A stretch of DNA of 64,000 nucleotides from an uncultured Acetatifactor sp. GTDB lineage: Bacteria; Bacillota; Clostridia; Lachnospirales; Lachnospiraceae. Made by a program: the position numbers and the translations under genes. Positions within the stretch are counted from its first letter, which is position 1. Every line of letters starts with the position of its first letter. The stretch is from positions 40,787-104,786 of the forward strand of contig CAJTPH010000002.1 in NCBI GenBank assembly GCA_910578215.1, in the 5' to 3' direction. The notes under the pieces are model-generated. The model was not told where the DNA came from, ran no database searches, and saw only the letters and a program-made list of their open reading frames with translations. This document shows, one piece after another, positions 16,163-25,774 of this stretch.

Positions 16163-16786
16163 TCAAACCACCGGCAACCCCAGCGCAGTCAAAATCTTCG
16201 CATAGGATTCCAGGTCAGGAATCAGGATAAAATAACCGTCTAATTGTATTTCGTCATAAAACTGGGACTGAATCAATAAAATCTTATCGCCGAATATGCC
16301 AAACTGGATCGCGGGCACACTTAAGATAGCGCCTGCCATATCCACAGTCAGCGCGGGAGGCGTGGGAAATATCTTCAGGCTGGTAAGGGTGGACAGGGAA
16401 TTCAGGTAGGCTCCCGTGATAATATTGCCCACCTCCTTCATCGCAGAAAGACCCATCTCCTCAAATTCCGCACCCGCGGGAAGCATTCCCATGGTAATTT
16501 TTTGAATCAGATGCCTGGCGCTTTCTTCCTCCACCATAAACATCATGCTTCCGGTAATATCCCCTTCAACGCCCAAAAAGACGCCGACCATGATCTGTTC
16601 CTCTCCGCCCATCATTTCGCCGACCTCTGCAAATTCAAGAAGCCTTACCTGCGGAACCTTCATATCTACCTTGCACTGCAGCATCTGCGACAGAGCCGTC
16701 ATGGCATTTCCCGCACCGATATTGCCGATTTCTTTGAGAACGTCATAATAATTTTCAGTTACCTGGTCTAAGCTCATGTCGCCCAT
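16163..16786 (-). CDS. cheC: CheY-P phosphatase CheC
   Basis: Removes phosphate from CheY-P and takes part in adaptation. The 207-residue protein has two phosphatase half-sites: EIGNIGAGNAMTALSQML near residues 19-36 and EVGNIITGAYLNSLSTLT near 118-135, each with the needed Glu and Asn. It lacks the FliN-like domain that marks FliY. Neighbours are cheW and cheD, as in Bacillus. ATG 16786 has GGAGC about 9 nt upstream; ATG 16777 is a possible alternative. Confidence 0.95.
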   Translation of the reverse strand: MGDMSLDQVTENYYDVLKEIGNIGAGNAMTALSQMLQCKVDMKVPQVRLLEFAEVGEMMGGEEQIMVGVFLGVEGDITGSMMFMVEEESARHLIQKITMGMLPAGAEFEEMGLSAMKEVGNIITGAYLNSLSTLTSLKIFPTPPALTVDMAGAILSVPAIQFGIFGDKILLIQSQFYDEIQLDGYFILIPDLESYAKILTALGLPVV

Positions 16787-16813
16787 AAGTCATTGCTCCT
16801 TTGCCTGTAAGTT

Positions 16814-17296
16814 TTAGTTGCCCTCAAGGCTGACCGCACTTAAATCAAACAGCGAAATAAGCTCTCCGTTATGCTTTCCCACAGCGTTGATTAAGTTTGC
16901 CTTTTCATCCTTCGCATTGTAAGTGATTTTTTCTATCTCATCGGCGGTGAGCTGCACAACCTCCTTCACCTCGTCTACGATAAAGCCCACGTTGCCTTCC
17001 TGCTCAAGCTTGACAACAATAATCCGGGATGCCTTTGTGATTTCATCCGCCGCAAGCCCCATCTTCAGACGCATACTGATGACCGGAATCACCTCTCCCC
17101 GGAGATTGATAACGCCCTTCAGATAGGCGGGCATCTTGGGCACTCTGGTAATATGCTGCATTCTTACGATATTATCGATATAACGGATGTCGATGCCGTA
17201 CTGCTCCTCGCCGAAGCGTATCACGATAAACTGAACCGTCTCTATAATACTTTGTTCTTCCTCGACAACGTAATTATTTGCTAAACTCAAATCCAT
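16814..17296 (-). CDS. cheW: Chemotaxis coupling protein CheW
   Basis: Adaptor that couples chemoreceptors to the kinase CheA at the cell pole. The 160-residue length and SH3-like CheW fold markers are normal: FIVIRFGEEQYGIDIRYIDN, ITRVPKMPAYLKGVINLRGE, and VIPVISMRLKMG. It lies 19 bp downstream of cheA. A short extra N-terminus (about 20 residues) precedes the domain. No second coupling protein such as CheV is seen here. Confidence 0.96.
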   Translation of the reverse strand: MDLSLANNYVVEEEQSIIETVQFIVIRFGEEQYGIDIRYIDNIVRMQHITRVPKMPAYLKGVINLRGEVIPVISMRLKMGLAADEITKASRIIVVKLEQEGNVGFIVDEVKEVVQLTADEIEKITYNAKDEKANLINAVGKHNGELISLFDLSAVSLEGN

Positions 17297-17315
17297 AATT
17301 TATATACACCCCTTT

Positions 17316-19445
17316 CTAAATCAATGCATTGGCATCAAGAATAAGAGCAATTTCACCGTCTCCCAGGATGGTTGCGCCGCTGATAAACTTGCACTGCCTG
17401 ATATATTTTCCAAGGGATTTGATAACTATCTCCTGCTGTCCTATCAGCTCGTCGATGACCAGGCCGGCAAGCTGATCCCCTTTCTTGACAATTACCACTA
17501 TAAGGTTCGCCTCGTCCTTATTGGAGCTCTCCACATCCAGCACCTGATTCAGACGAATCAGCGGAATGACGGAGCCGCGCAGATGGATGACCTCCTTATT
17601 CTGCACCAGCTTCACATCGCTTGCGGGAATGTCCTCCAGGGTTTGGATGGAGCCCAGGGATATGGCGTACTTTTCGTCGCCGACAACGACCATCAGCGCC
17701 TGGATAATCGCCAGGGTCAGGGGAAGCCTGACCGTCCATGTGCTCCCCACGCCCAGCTGGGATTTCACCTCCACCTCGCCGCTCAGGGATTCTATCTTGG
17801 ACTTGACAACATCCAGCCCCACGCCTCTGCCGGATACATCGGTAACCTGCTTTGCAGTGGAGAAGCTGGGCAGGAACAAAAGGCTGATAATTTCCTTATC
17901 CGTCATGTTAGCCGCCTGCTCCGGCGTGATGGCGCCTCTCTCGATAGCCTTCGCCTTCACCGCCTCCACATCGATGCCGTTGCCGTCGTCTCTCACCTCT
18001 ATAATGACATTGTTTCCCTCCTGATATGCGTCAAGGAAAATGGAACCTACCGCGGGCTTGCCTCTCATTGCACGCACCTCCGCCGACTCCAGTCCGTGGT
18101 CCGCGGAGTTTCTCAGCAAATGCATCAGAGGATCTCCGATCTCATCTACAACGGTACGGTCAAGCTCCGTCTCCTCACCGGACATATACAGCTCCATCTT
18201 CTTGTCCAACTTCTTGGACAGGTCCCTGATCATGCGGGGGAACTTCGTCACGACGCTTTCGATAGGCACCATCCTCACCTTCATAACGGATTCATGCAGG
18301 TTGGTTGTGACGCTTTCCAGATACTCGATCTGCTCGTTGAAGGCGCTGTTGACAGCCGTTTCTTCCTGACTGGAGGCTGCCACCAGCGAATTCTTTGCAA
18401 TGATCAGCTCGCTCACCAGATTCATCAGGGAATCCAGCTTTTCAATATCCACCCGCACGGTACAGTTTACCACCGGCTTGTTTGACGCCGGTTTCTTTAC
18501 ATCATTCTTAGGCGCTGCCGCCGGAGCAGCCGCAGGCGCCGATGCGGCCGCAGCGGGCTCTGCCGCAGATTCGGAGGGCTGTGCAGGCACCTGCTTCACC
18601 TCCTCCGGCGCAGGACTTTCCTCCGCCTCGTCCGCAGCGCTGTAATTTTTATTATTCTCAAGCTCGATAGGCGCGCCGACCACCCTTTCGATCTCGGACA
18701 CCGCCGACGCCGCGGCAATCACCTGGTCCAGCTCCGCGTCCGACAAAATAATCAGCGTGAAATCCCTGTCAAACTTCTCGTCCTCCACATCCTGGGCACT
18801 GGGGTCGGAAATAATGATCTCACCCAGACCCTCCACCGCCTTGAATACCAGAAAAGCTCTTGCCGCCTTCAGGATACAGGCCTCATGAATACGCACGTTT
18901 AAACCATATATATTTTTGCCCTGATTCCTGGCTTCCTTAATTACCCTGATCTGAGAATCCTCCAGCGAAATCTCATCCCACTTGTTTCCTGCGCCGTCGA
19001 CCGGCGCCGCAGACTCCGCCGCGGGAGCGTGCGCCGTATTCCCCTGCTTTACACCCCCGTCCCTGCCGGACAGGAAATCGTTCAGCTGTCTTATCAGGGG
19101 CTCGTTGTCGTTGGTTCCCTCGTCCGCGGAATTCTGAATATTATCCGTATACTCCTCCAGCGCATCCAGGCATTTAAAGAGCAAATCTACCATCTCGGGC
19201 ACAACCTTCAGATTTCCGTTGCGCACCTCGGAGAAGACATTCTCCATGTCATGGGTCAGAGTCTGCATCCTCGAATAACCCATTGTGCCTGCCATTCCCT
19301 TCAGGGAATGCGCCGCGCGGAAAATTTCATTTATAGTGTCCATGCTTTCGGGGTCTGATTCCAATTCCATAATCCTTGTGTTAAGATTTTGTAAATGCTC
19401 CCTGGCCTCGTCAAGAAAAATCTCCAAATACTGACTTACATCCAT
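17316..19445 (-). CDS. cheA: Chemotaxis histidine kinase CheA
   Basis: Autophosphorylates and passes phosphate to CheY and CheB. The domains are in the usual order. P1 (HPt) has the phospho-acceptor His in RAAHSLKGMAG (residue 46 from ATG 19445). A P2-type response-regulator-binding domain follows at about 170-260, then an Ala/Pro-rich linker with a run of AAAPAAAP and the P3 dimerisation helices. The P4 kinase has DEIGDPLMHLLRNSADHG, VRDDGNGID and GRGVGLDVV. P5 is CheW-like. ATG 19457 sits with no spacing after AAAGGA, so ATG 19445 is preferred, giving 709 residues and the normal MDVSQYLEIF start. cheB lies directly upstream. Confidence 0.96.
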   Translation of the reverse strand: MDVSQYLEIFLDEAREHLQNLNTRIMELESDPESMDTINEIFRAAHSLKGMAGTMGYSRMQTLTHDMENVFSEVRNGNLKVVPEMVDLLFKCLDALEEYTDNIQNSADEGTNDNEPLIRQLNDFLSGRDGGVKQGNTAHAPAAESAAPVDGAGNKWDEISLEDSQIRVIKEARNQGKNIYGLNVRIHEACILKAARAFLVFKAVEGLGEIIISDPSAQDVEDEKFDRDFTLIILSDAELDQVIAAASAVSEIERVVGAPIELENNKNYSAADEAEESPAPEEVKQVPAQPSESAAEPAAAASAPAAAPAAAPKNDVKKPASNKPVVNCTVRVDIEKLDSLMNLVSELIIAKNSLVAASSQEETAVNSAFNEQIEYLESVTTNLHESVMKVRMVPIESVVTKFPRMIRDLSKKLDKKMELYMSGEETELDRTVVDEIGDPLMHLLRNSADHGLESAEVRAMRGKPAVGSIFLDAYQEGNNVIIEVRDDGNGIDVEAVKAKAIERGAITPEQAANMTDKEIISLLFLPSFSTAKQVTDVSGRGVGLDVVKSKIESLSGEVEVKSQLGVGSTWTVRLPLTLAIIQALMVVVGDEKYAISLGSIQTLEDIPASDVKLVQNKEVIHLRGSVIPLIRLNQVLDVESSNKDEANLIVVIVKKGDQLAGLVIDELIGQQEIVIKSLGKYIRQCKFISGATILGDGEIALILDANALI

Positions 19446-19479
19446 ACCTGTGCCCATTCCTTTCTCTTGTTAATACAGC

Positions 19480-20568
19480 TCACTTCACACCCACATTCAG
19501 GATGATCTCCTGCGCGATCTGTTCAAGCGGAACAATCTGATCGGCCAAGCCTGCGGCCGCTACGCTTTTCGGCATACCGTACACGATGCTCGTCGCCTGA
19601 TCCTGCGTGATAACATGAACTTTTTTTGTGGCTTCAAGATTCCTGATTCCCGCTGTGCCGTCGGCCCCCATACCTGTCATTACCACACATATGACCTGGT
19701 CAAACCGGCTGTCCGCAAGCGATTCATACATATAGTTGGCACAGGGCTTTACACCCTCTCTCGCAGGCTCGTCGGTATAATGAATAACATGCCTTCCCGC
19801 CGCTGACGTGACAACATTCAAGTGCCTGCCGCCCATTGCGATATACACTGTACCTTCCCTCAGCTCGTCGCCCTCCGCCGCCTCCTTCACCGTGACTGCA
19901 CTGAGCGAATTCATGCGCTCCGCAAACGAAGCGGTAAATCCCTTTGGCATATGCTGCACGATCAGCACCGGCGCGTCCAGATCCGCCGGGAGCTGGGGAA
20001 TGACAGCCTGCAGTGCCTTGGGACCGCCCGTGGAGCTGGCAATCGCCACGACCTTCGTCCCCTGGGTGAGCTTTGCGGAGAATTTCTTGGCAATATCCAC
20101 CATTTTCGTAATGGTCTCCTTGCTCTCCTGGAGCTTCTTCTGGGAATCAAAGACGGGCAGCCTGCTGTTTGCCACCACATCCAGGGTCTCCAGCAGCTCT
20201 GTCTTAAAGGACTCAACACGGCAGTCCATGGCGCTGTCAGGCTTATGTATGAAATCAAGGGCTCCAAGCTCCAAAGCATCGAGAGTGGTCTGCGCCCCCT
20301 CCTTCGTATCTGTGCTCGCCACCATAACCCTTGCTGAAATCTTGAATCTGCGGAGCTCCTCCAAAAGCTGCAGCCCGTTCATTCTGGGCATGTTTACATC
20401 CATGACAACCGCATCATACTGATTTCTGCTTAACAGGTCAAAGGCTTCCACGCCATTTGTCGCTCTTTCCACAACCTGAAACCTTTCATCAGCATCAATT
20501 ATATCACAAAGTACCCTTCTCATGAGTGCAGAGTCATCCACAACCAAAATTTTTTTCGGCATATTCAT
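19480..20568 (-). CDS. cheB: Chemoreceptor methylesterase/glutaminase CheB
   Basis: Removes methyl groups from chemoreceptors under control of CheA. The receiver domain has acidic DD near residues 11-12 and phospho-Asp57 in VVMDVNMPRMNG. The C-terminal esterase shows the catalytic triad motifs ASSTGGPKALQ (Ser), VQHMPKGF (His) and MTGMGADGTAG (Asp). ATG 20568 is preferred to the overlapping GTG 20571. The gene overlaps or abuts the stop of the PilZ gene, so the two are translationally coupled. Its partner methyltransferase CheR is not in this window. Confidence 0.95.
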   Translation of the reverse strand: MNMPKKILVVDDSALMRRVLCDIIDADERFQVVERATNGVEAFDLLSRNQYDAVVMDVNMPRMNGLQLLEELRRFKISARVMVASTDTKEGAQTTLDALELGALDFIHKPDSAMDCRVESFKTELLETLDVVANSRLPVFDSQKKLQESKETITKMVDIAKKFSAKLTQGTKVVAIASSTGGPKALQAVIPQLPADLDAPVLIVQHMPKGFTASFAERMNSLSAVTVKEAAEGDELREGTVYIAMGGRHLNVVTSAAGRHVIHYTDEPAREGVKPCANYMYESLADSRFDQVICVVMTGMGADGTAGIRNLEATKKVHVITQDQATSIVYGMPKSVAAAGLADQIVPLEQIAQEIILNVGVK

Positions 20569-20570
20569 CA

Positions 20571-21290
20571 CTACCCCTTCTTACGGCTTTTTCTTTCCTC
20601 CTCAAAGATATACCTGATGATTTCCTCACGGGTCTCCGTATCCATGTCATAATACTGCACACGATGCTCATAAACGCCGGAACGGTTTTCCAGCTCCTTC
20701 GCGCTCAAAACCTTTCCGACTACCTCGTATTTCTTTCTGTCTCCGCCCTTGAAAAGATGGTAGCTGCAATAAAGCAGGCTGCCGGGCTCATAGTACTGGG
20801 AGGAAAGAAAGCGCAGCCCTCCCCCGCTGATATCCACAATCACGCTCTGTTTGAGGGGCAGTCCCGGAGTCAGGGAATAGGGCATCTTCTGCTCTATCGT
20901 CTGCAGCTCGGTCTCCTCCAGATTGCGTGAATACATTTCCAGCGCGCAGCTGAATCGATAATACTCCCGTCTCTGGAATTTTCTTAAATTGCTGGTCAGC
21001 TCCACCACAAGCAGGTAGACATTGTCGCTCTTATACCTGTCAATAATTCTTGCAAAGCATTGATACAAGCTGTCTTTCCCATAAAAAACAATGTCGTACT
21101 CACTGTCAACCGGCAGAAGAATCAGCTTGGTTTTTTCCATGGGCATTGTGATCTCCAGGGTATCCTCGGACAAAACATCATATACCGAGCTGATATAGGT
21201 TTTTCCCTTCTCATCCCCCTGTTTCTCGCCGTCCTTCTCAACATTGTGAAGCTCGATTTTGTTAAACCTTGTAATAAAATTTGAAAGCAT
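20571..21290 (-). CDS. PilZ-domain c-di-GMP-binding protein, YcgR/YpfA type
   Basis: 239 residues. The N-terminal half matches the YcgR-type flagellar brake domain by length and position; the PilZ domain follows with RREYYRFSCALEM (an RxxxR-like c-di-GMP contact) and DISGGGLRFLSSQ, the D/NxSxxG motif. Proteins of this type bind c-di-GMP and slow the motor through MotA or the switch. It lies between flhG and cheB in the operon, which fits a motility role. The C-terminal tail after RRE... GGGLRF ends in a basic EEERKSRKKG. Confidence 0.9.
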   Translation of the reverse strand: MLSNFITRFNKIELHNVEKDGEKQGDEKGKTYISSVYDVLSEDTLEITMPMEKTKLILLPVDSEYDIVFYGKDSLYQCFARIIDRYKSDNVYLLVVELTSNLRKFQRREYYRFSCALEMYSRNLEETELQTIEQKMPYSLTPGLPLKQSVIVDISGGGLRFLSSQYYEPGSLLYCSYHLFKGGDRKKYEVVGKVLSAKELENRSGVYEHRVQYYDMDTETREEIIRYIFEEERKSRKKG

Positions 21291-21376
21291 ATCTGCAGCT
21301 GCCTCCTGTCCTGTCTTAATAATGTTTTATTTTAATTTACAAAACCGCAGCTCCCTCATCCTGCAGCTCTGCCCCC

Positions 21377-22252
21377 TTATTTTTTACCATTAATTATATG
21401 TGAAAAAAATGCCGCCATGCCTCTTTTAGGCTGTCTCTCAGCCTCCGTCCTGCCCAGCAGTCTCTCCGCAATCCGCTGATATGCCTGCGTTGACCGCGCC
21501 CCCGGGTTCTGCAAAGAAACCGGAACCTGCCGCATGACGGCTCCCGACAGCTGGCTGTCCTCCGGAACAAAACCCAGATAGGTCATGGGAATCTTCAAAT
21601 AACGCTCTACTACCGCATTTAACTTGTCAAACAGTATCTGTCCTTCCGGTCCCTTTGACACCCTGTTTACAAGCATCTTCACCTTGGTCGCTTCCTGGTC
21701 ATACCGGGGATGGCGATACAGCGCCTTCAGCAGCGAATAGGAATCCGTGATGGACGTGGGCTCCGGCGTGGTTACAAGCAGTATTTCCCCGCTTGCCACA
21801 AGAAATTCCAGCACAGCGTCGGCAATTCCCGCCCCCGTATCCACTATTATGATATCCGCCATGGCATCCAGCTGCACCAGATTCTGAATAATATAATTCA
21901 GATAATCCTGACTCAGGTTCGACATACCCGCAATACCGCTTCCCCCGGAGATAAACCCAACATCCATGGGGCCCCAAGTGATAATATCCGTTATGCTTTT
22001 CCCCTGATAGATCAGATCACAAAGATTGTGCTTCGGCACGGTGCCAAACATAATTTCAATATTTGCAAGGCCAAAATCCGCATCCAGAATAATGACCTTT
22101 TTACCCATTTTACGAAACTGTATCGCCAGATTAATGGATGTGTTGGACTTTCCAACTCCGCCTTTTCCGCTTGTAACAGTAATGACACGAGCCAAGGGTC
22201 TTATCTGCTGTTGTCCCGCTTTTATGATTCGTAACTGCTCCGCCTGGTCCAT
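21377..22252 (-). CDS. flhG: Flagellar number regulator FlhG (FleN/YlxH), MinD-like ATPase
   Basis: ParA/MinD-family ATPase that works with FlhF to set flagellar placement and number. The deviant Walker A is VTSGKGGVGKSNTSINLA (about residues 26-43). Further motifs are VIILDADFGLANIEIMFG and IIIVDTGAGI. The 291-residue length is normal. The N-terminal DQAEQLR segment matches the FlhF-stimulating peptide (DQAxxLR) known in this family. It lies 73 bp downstream of flhF. Confidence 0.95.
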   Translation of the reverse strand: MDQAEQLRIIKAGQQQIRPLARVITVTSGKGGVGKSNTSINLAIQFRKMGKKVIILDADFGLANIEIMFGTVPKHNLCDLIYQGKSITDIITWGPMDVGFISGGSGIAGMSNLSQDYLNYIIQNLVQLDAMADIIIVDTGAGIADAVLEFLVASGEILLVTTPEPTSITDSYSLLKALYRHPRYDQEATKVKMLVNRVSKGPEGQILFDKLNAVVERYLKIPMTYLGFVPEDSQLSGAVMRQVPVSLQNPGARSTQAYQRIAERLLGRTEAERQPKRGMAAFFSHIINGKK

Positions 22253-22325
22253 ATCCTACCTCCTATTTCCAGCTGCCGCAGGCGGCAGCCTGTTCCGCTC
22301 TCTTATCTTCAGCCCCCATGAGAGC

Positions 22326-23549
22326 CTACACCTTTTCGTTTTTAGTACTCAAAAGCTGTTTCACCGTTTTCTGCGGGTCAAACGCTTCAATATCGCTGGG
22401 AACATTCTGCCCGTATGTCACGTAGGCAATGGGTTTATCGGTAAAAAGCTTGATATTCATCAGATTTCCCATCATCGCCGTCTCGTCCAGCTTCGTAAAA
22501 ATCAGCTGATAGTCCGCAACCGGTTTATAGCTCGCCGCAATTTTTATCAGGTCGCGGTATTTCGTAGTGGCGGACAGCACCAGAAAGGTCTGGCACTCCC
22601 CTGACTCGTTCATCGCCTTCAGCAGACTTTTCATACTGTCAAGACGCTCCTCATTCTGATGGGAATGGCCCATGGTATCTACAAATATGTAGTCATAGTC
22701 CCTGAAATCCCGAACCGCTTTTCTGGCGTCATCCTCGGAATAGATCACGCGAAAGGGAACCTCAAGAATGTTTGCATAGGTTCTGAGCTGCTCAGCCGCA
22801 GCGATCCTGTAGGTGTCCGCGGTCAAAAGCGCCACCTTCTTTTTCTGCTCCATGGAAAAGCCGCTGGCAATTTTCGCTATGGTGGTGGTCTTTCCTACGC
22901 CGGTGGGTCCCATAAAGAGCACGATCTTGGGTCCGGATTCCGCCGGAGTGATGCCCTCCGCCTTGCTGAACATCAAAATCATTTTCTGATATACATTCGC
23001 AAGAATATAGTCAAACGGCAGATTGGGCTTTCTGGTCTTGTCCACATCGTCCACAATCTGATTCGCATATTTTTCGTCAACCTCGCTGTCAAGCATGGTG
23101 TTATACAAAAGACGGATAAATCTATCCTGTTCCGTATCCTCCTTACTCTCTGCCGCATCCTCCTTCTCGGATGAGGCAGACTCGTCCGAGCCTTCACTCT
23201 CGCCTTTTTCCATCTCGCTCTGTTGAAAACGAGTCACAAGCAGCGCCTGCAGGCTGTCCAGCTTCTTCTCTATATTCTGCGAGCTCTCGGTCACCACATT
23301 CACCGCTGTCTGTGTGGCGCGTACCTGCGTTTCCAGCTTGGAGGTATCCTTTGACGGCGCAGGCCGCTGGATATCCCTTTCCTCCTCCAGCGCAACGGTG
23401 ATCTCCACCTGCTTTGCCGCAAAGAGGCCCGCTATGCCTTTCTTTTTCACATCCCTGACATTCATGATTACGACGCCGCTTCCCAGCTCCTTTTTCGCAG
23501 CCTCCACCGCGTCGCTCTCTGTCTTTCCCACATACTTTTTAATAATCAT
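22326..23549 (-). CDS. flhF: Flagellar SRP-like GTPase FlhF
   Basis: SRP-family GTPase that marks the site of flagellar assembly. The N-terminal B domain starts MIIKKYVGKTESDAVE, followed by a charged linker (about 85-160, rich in Glu and Ser), an N domain, and the G domain. Motifs are G1 GPTGVGKTTTIAKIAS, TADTYRIAAAEQL, G3 VDTMGHSHQN and G4 FTKLDETA. The G3 reads DTMGH instead of the usual DTAGR. Its start overlaps the flhA stop by one base, showing tight coupling. The 407-residue length is ordinary. Confidence 0.95.
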   Translation of the reverse strand: MIIKKYVGKTESDAVEAAKKELGSGVVIMNVRDVKKKGIAGLFAAKQVEITVALEEERDIQRPAPSKDTSKLETQVRATQTAVNVVTESSQNIEKKLDSLQALLVTRFQQSEMEKGESEGSDESASSEKEDAAESKEDTEQDRFIRLLYNTMLDSEVDEKYANQIVDDVDKTRKPNLPFDYILANVYQKMILMFSKAEGITPAESGPKIVLFMGPTGVGKTTTIAKIASGFSMEQKKKVALLTADTYRIAAAEQLRTYANILEVPFRVIYSEDDARKAVRDFRDYDYIFVDTMGHSHQNEERLDSMKSLLKAMNESGECQTFLVLSATTKYRDLIKIAASYKPVADYQLIFTKLDETAMMGNLMNIKLFTDKPIAYVTYGQNVPSDIEAFDPQKTVKQLLSTKNEKV

Positions 23550-25597
23550 TATGCCGTCACCATCCCAACTGACTGTAGTTCTACGTTAGATTCCACTTCA
23601 TTGTAAGACACGACCACCAGGTCCTTATAATAGTCTTCTATCAAACGCTTAAAATATATACGCACAATAGGCGACGTTATAATAATGGGATTTTTTCCCA
23701 GGTTTTCCAGCTTTTTTGCCTCTTTGCCCACACAGTCGATAATCGCCCTCGACCGGTTGGGGTCCAGATTGAGAAAAGCTCCGTTTTCCGTCTGCTTCAC
23801 GCCTCCCATGATCTCCTGTTCGATCTTAGGGTCAAGCGTCACCACCTGAGTAGTCTCATGGGCAGGGAAATATTTCGTAGAGATAGCACGCTTCAGGGCC
23901 TGCCTCACATACTCCGTCAAAATATCCGGGTCTCTGGTAGTGGGTGCATAGTCCGCCAGAGTCTCCATAATCGTCAAAAGATCCCTGATGGAAATACCCT
24001 CCTTCAGGAGATTCTGAAGCACCTTCTGGATCTCGCCCAGCCCCAGCAGCTTGGGCATCAGCTCATCCACAAGCGAAGGATTGGTCTCCTTGAGATTGTT
24101 GACAAGATTCTGTACATCCTGTCTTGTCAAAAGCTCAGATATATACTGCCTGATGGTCTCGGTCAGATGTGTGGCGATAATGGAGGGCGGGTCCACCACG
24201 GTATAGCCCAGGCTCTCCGCTCTCTCCCTCTGCCCCTCCGTGATCCAGATCGCAGGCAGGTGGAAGGAAGGCTCGAAGGTAGGAATACCCGTGATCTCCT
24301 CCTCAACATAGCCGGGATTCATCGCCATGTAATGGTCGAAAAGAATTTCTCCCTCACTGATCTGAATACCCTTTATTTTAATAATATACTGGTTCGGGTT
24401 CAGCTGGATATTGTCCCTCAAACGAATAATGGGGACAACGGTTCCCAGCTCCAGGGCGATCTGCCGTCGTATCATAACCACACGATCCAGCAGGTCTCCT
24501 CCCTGATTGACATCCGCAAGGGGAATGATACCGTAACCGAACTCCAGCTCGATAGGGTCCACCTGCAGCAGGCTGTTGACGTTTTCAGGCTGCCTGATCT
24601 CGTCCGCAGCCGCCTCCTCCGAGTCTACCTCGCTTTCTATCTGCGCCGTCTCCAGATTGCCGGCAATGACCCTGCCGCCAACCACAAATACCAGCCCCAT
24701 TCCCAGGAACAGGATTGTATTCAGGTCGGTTGCGATTCCCAAAAACGCAAGCGTCGCCCCCACCAGGTACATGACCTTCGGCACGCCGAACAGCTGCTTT
24801 ACAATCGTAGGACCAAACTCCGCCTCCTTGCCGCCCTTTGTCACCAGAATACCGGTTGACAGAGAAATCAGCAGGGAAGGAATCTGACTTACCAGACCGT
24901 CACCGATGGTAAGAATACCGTAGTTGTCAAGGGCGGACATGACATCCATGTTGCTTCGCAGCATGCCCATGGCAATACCGCCTATGAGGTTGATCGCCGT
25001 CAGCAGAAGGCCGGCGGTTGCGTCTCCCTTTACATATTTTACGGCACCGTCCATGGAGCCGAAGAAGCTGGACTCCTGCTGGATCTTGTCACGCCTTGCC
25101 TGCGCTTCCTTGTCGTCGATGACGCCCGTATTCAAATCGGCGTCGATTGCCATCTGCTTACCGGGCATGGCATCCAGGGTAAATCTTGCGGTTACCTCAG
25201 CCACACGCTCGGAGCCCTTATTGATAACCATGAACTGAATCAAAATCAGAATAACAAAGACTATGGCGCCTATGATCAGGTCGCCGCCTCCCACGAACTG
25301 TCCGAAGGTCATGACCACGTTTCCCGCCGTGCCGGTCCTCAGAATCAGCCTGGTTGAGGAAACGTTCATGGCAAGCCTGAAAATGGTGGTAAACAGCAAA
25401 ATCGTAGGGAAGAAGGACAAGTCCAGCACTTCCTTGGAAAACATGCACACAAAGAGAATCGTAAACGCAAGCGCCATGTTCAATGCCATAAATACATCCA
25501 AAAGCACCGCGGGAAAGGGTACGATCAGCATTATAAAAGCCACCAGAATATAAATCGCCACCATGGCATCCGTCTTCTGTAATCTTGAAAAATTCAT
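23549..25597 (-). CDS. flhA: Flagellar export gate protein FlhA
   Basis: Major component of the flagellar type III export gate. The N-terminal half has eight or so membrane spans (start MNFSRLQKTDAMVAIYILVA), with the FHIPEP-region equivalent around RFTLDAMPGKQMAIDADLN. The C-terminal half is the cytoplasmic substrate-docking domain (LEFGYGIIPLADVNQGGDLL onward). AGGAGG stands 7 nt before ATG 25597, which gives 682 residues. Longer in-frame readings start within an intergenic palindrome and are rejected. It overlaps flhF by one base. Confidence 0.96.
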   Translation of the reverse strand: MNFSRLQKTDAMVAIYILVAFIMLIVPFPAVLLDVFMALNMALAFTILFVCMFSKEVLDLSFFPTILLFTTIFRLAMNVSSTRLILRTGTAGNVVMTFGQFVGGGDLIIGAIVFVILILIQFMVINKGSERVAEVTARFTLDAMPGKQMAIDADLNTGVIDDKEAQARRDKIQQESSFFGSMDGAVKYVKGDATAGLLLTAINLIGGIAMGMLRSNMDVMSALDNYGILTIGDGLVSQIPSLLISLSTGILVTKGGKEAEFGPTIVKQLFGVPKVMYLVGATLAFLGIATDLNTILFLGMGLVFVVGGRVIAGNLETAQIESEVDSEEAAADEIRQPENVNSLLQVDPIELEFGYGIIPLADVNQGGDLLDRVVMIRRQIALELGTVVPIIRLRDNIQLNPNQYIIKIKGIQISEGEILFDHYMAMNPGYVEEEITGIPTFEPSFHLPAIWITEGQRERAESLGYTVVDPPSIIATHLTETIRQYISELLTRQDVQNLVNNLKETNPSLVDELMPKLLGLGEIQKVLQNLLKEGISIRDLLTIMETLADYAPTTRDPDILTEYVRQALKRAISTKYFPAHETTQVVTLDPKIEQEIMGGVKQTENGAFLNLDPNRSRAIIDCVGKEAKKLENLGKNPIIITSPIVRIYFKRLIEDYYKDLVVVSYNEVESNVELQSVGMVTA

Positions 25598-25692
25598 GCT
25601 GTCCCCTCCTTTCTGAATTCTAATCAAACCCTTATTTTTATTTTTAACCCCTGTCAGAGATAATTCTCTTAATTTATAATGAAACCTGTACG

Positions 25693-25735
25693 TTCCGGGA
25701 AGCCCCCGGAAAAATTCAGCCGGCATCCCATGCCG
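25693..25735. repeat. Two adjacent hairpins between flhB and flhA
   Basis: TTCCGGG/CCCGGAA (25693-25699 with 25705-25711, loop of 5) and CGGCAT/ATGCCG (25721-25726 with 25730-25735, loop of 3) lie in the 177-bp flhB-flhA gap. They have no T-run and may stabilise or process the operon mRNA. The gap has no gene. Confidence 0.6.
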
Positions 25736-25774
25736 ATTGAGGCCCGGCATGCGCCTTACCAATATTATAATCTA

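Noticed and set aside
25598..25762. A 55-residue N-terminal extension of FlhA
   Set aside because: It translates the palindromic flhB-flhA spacer, while ATG 25597 has AGGAGG at a good distance and the family N-terminus.
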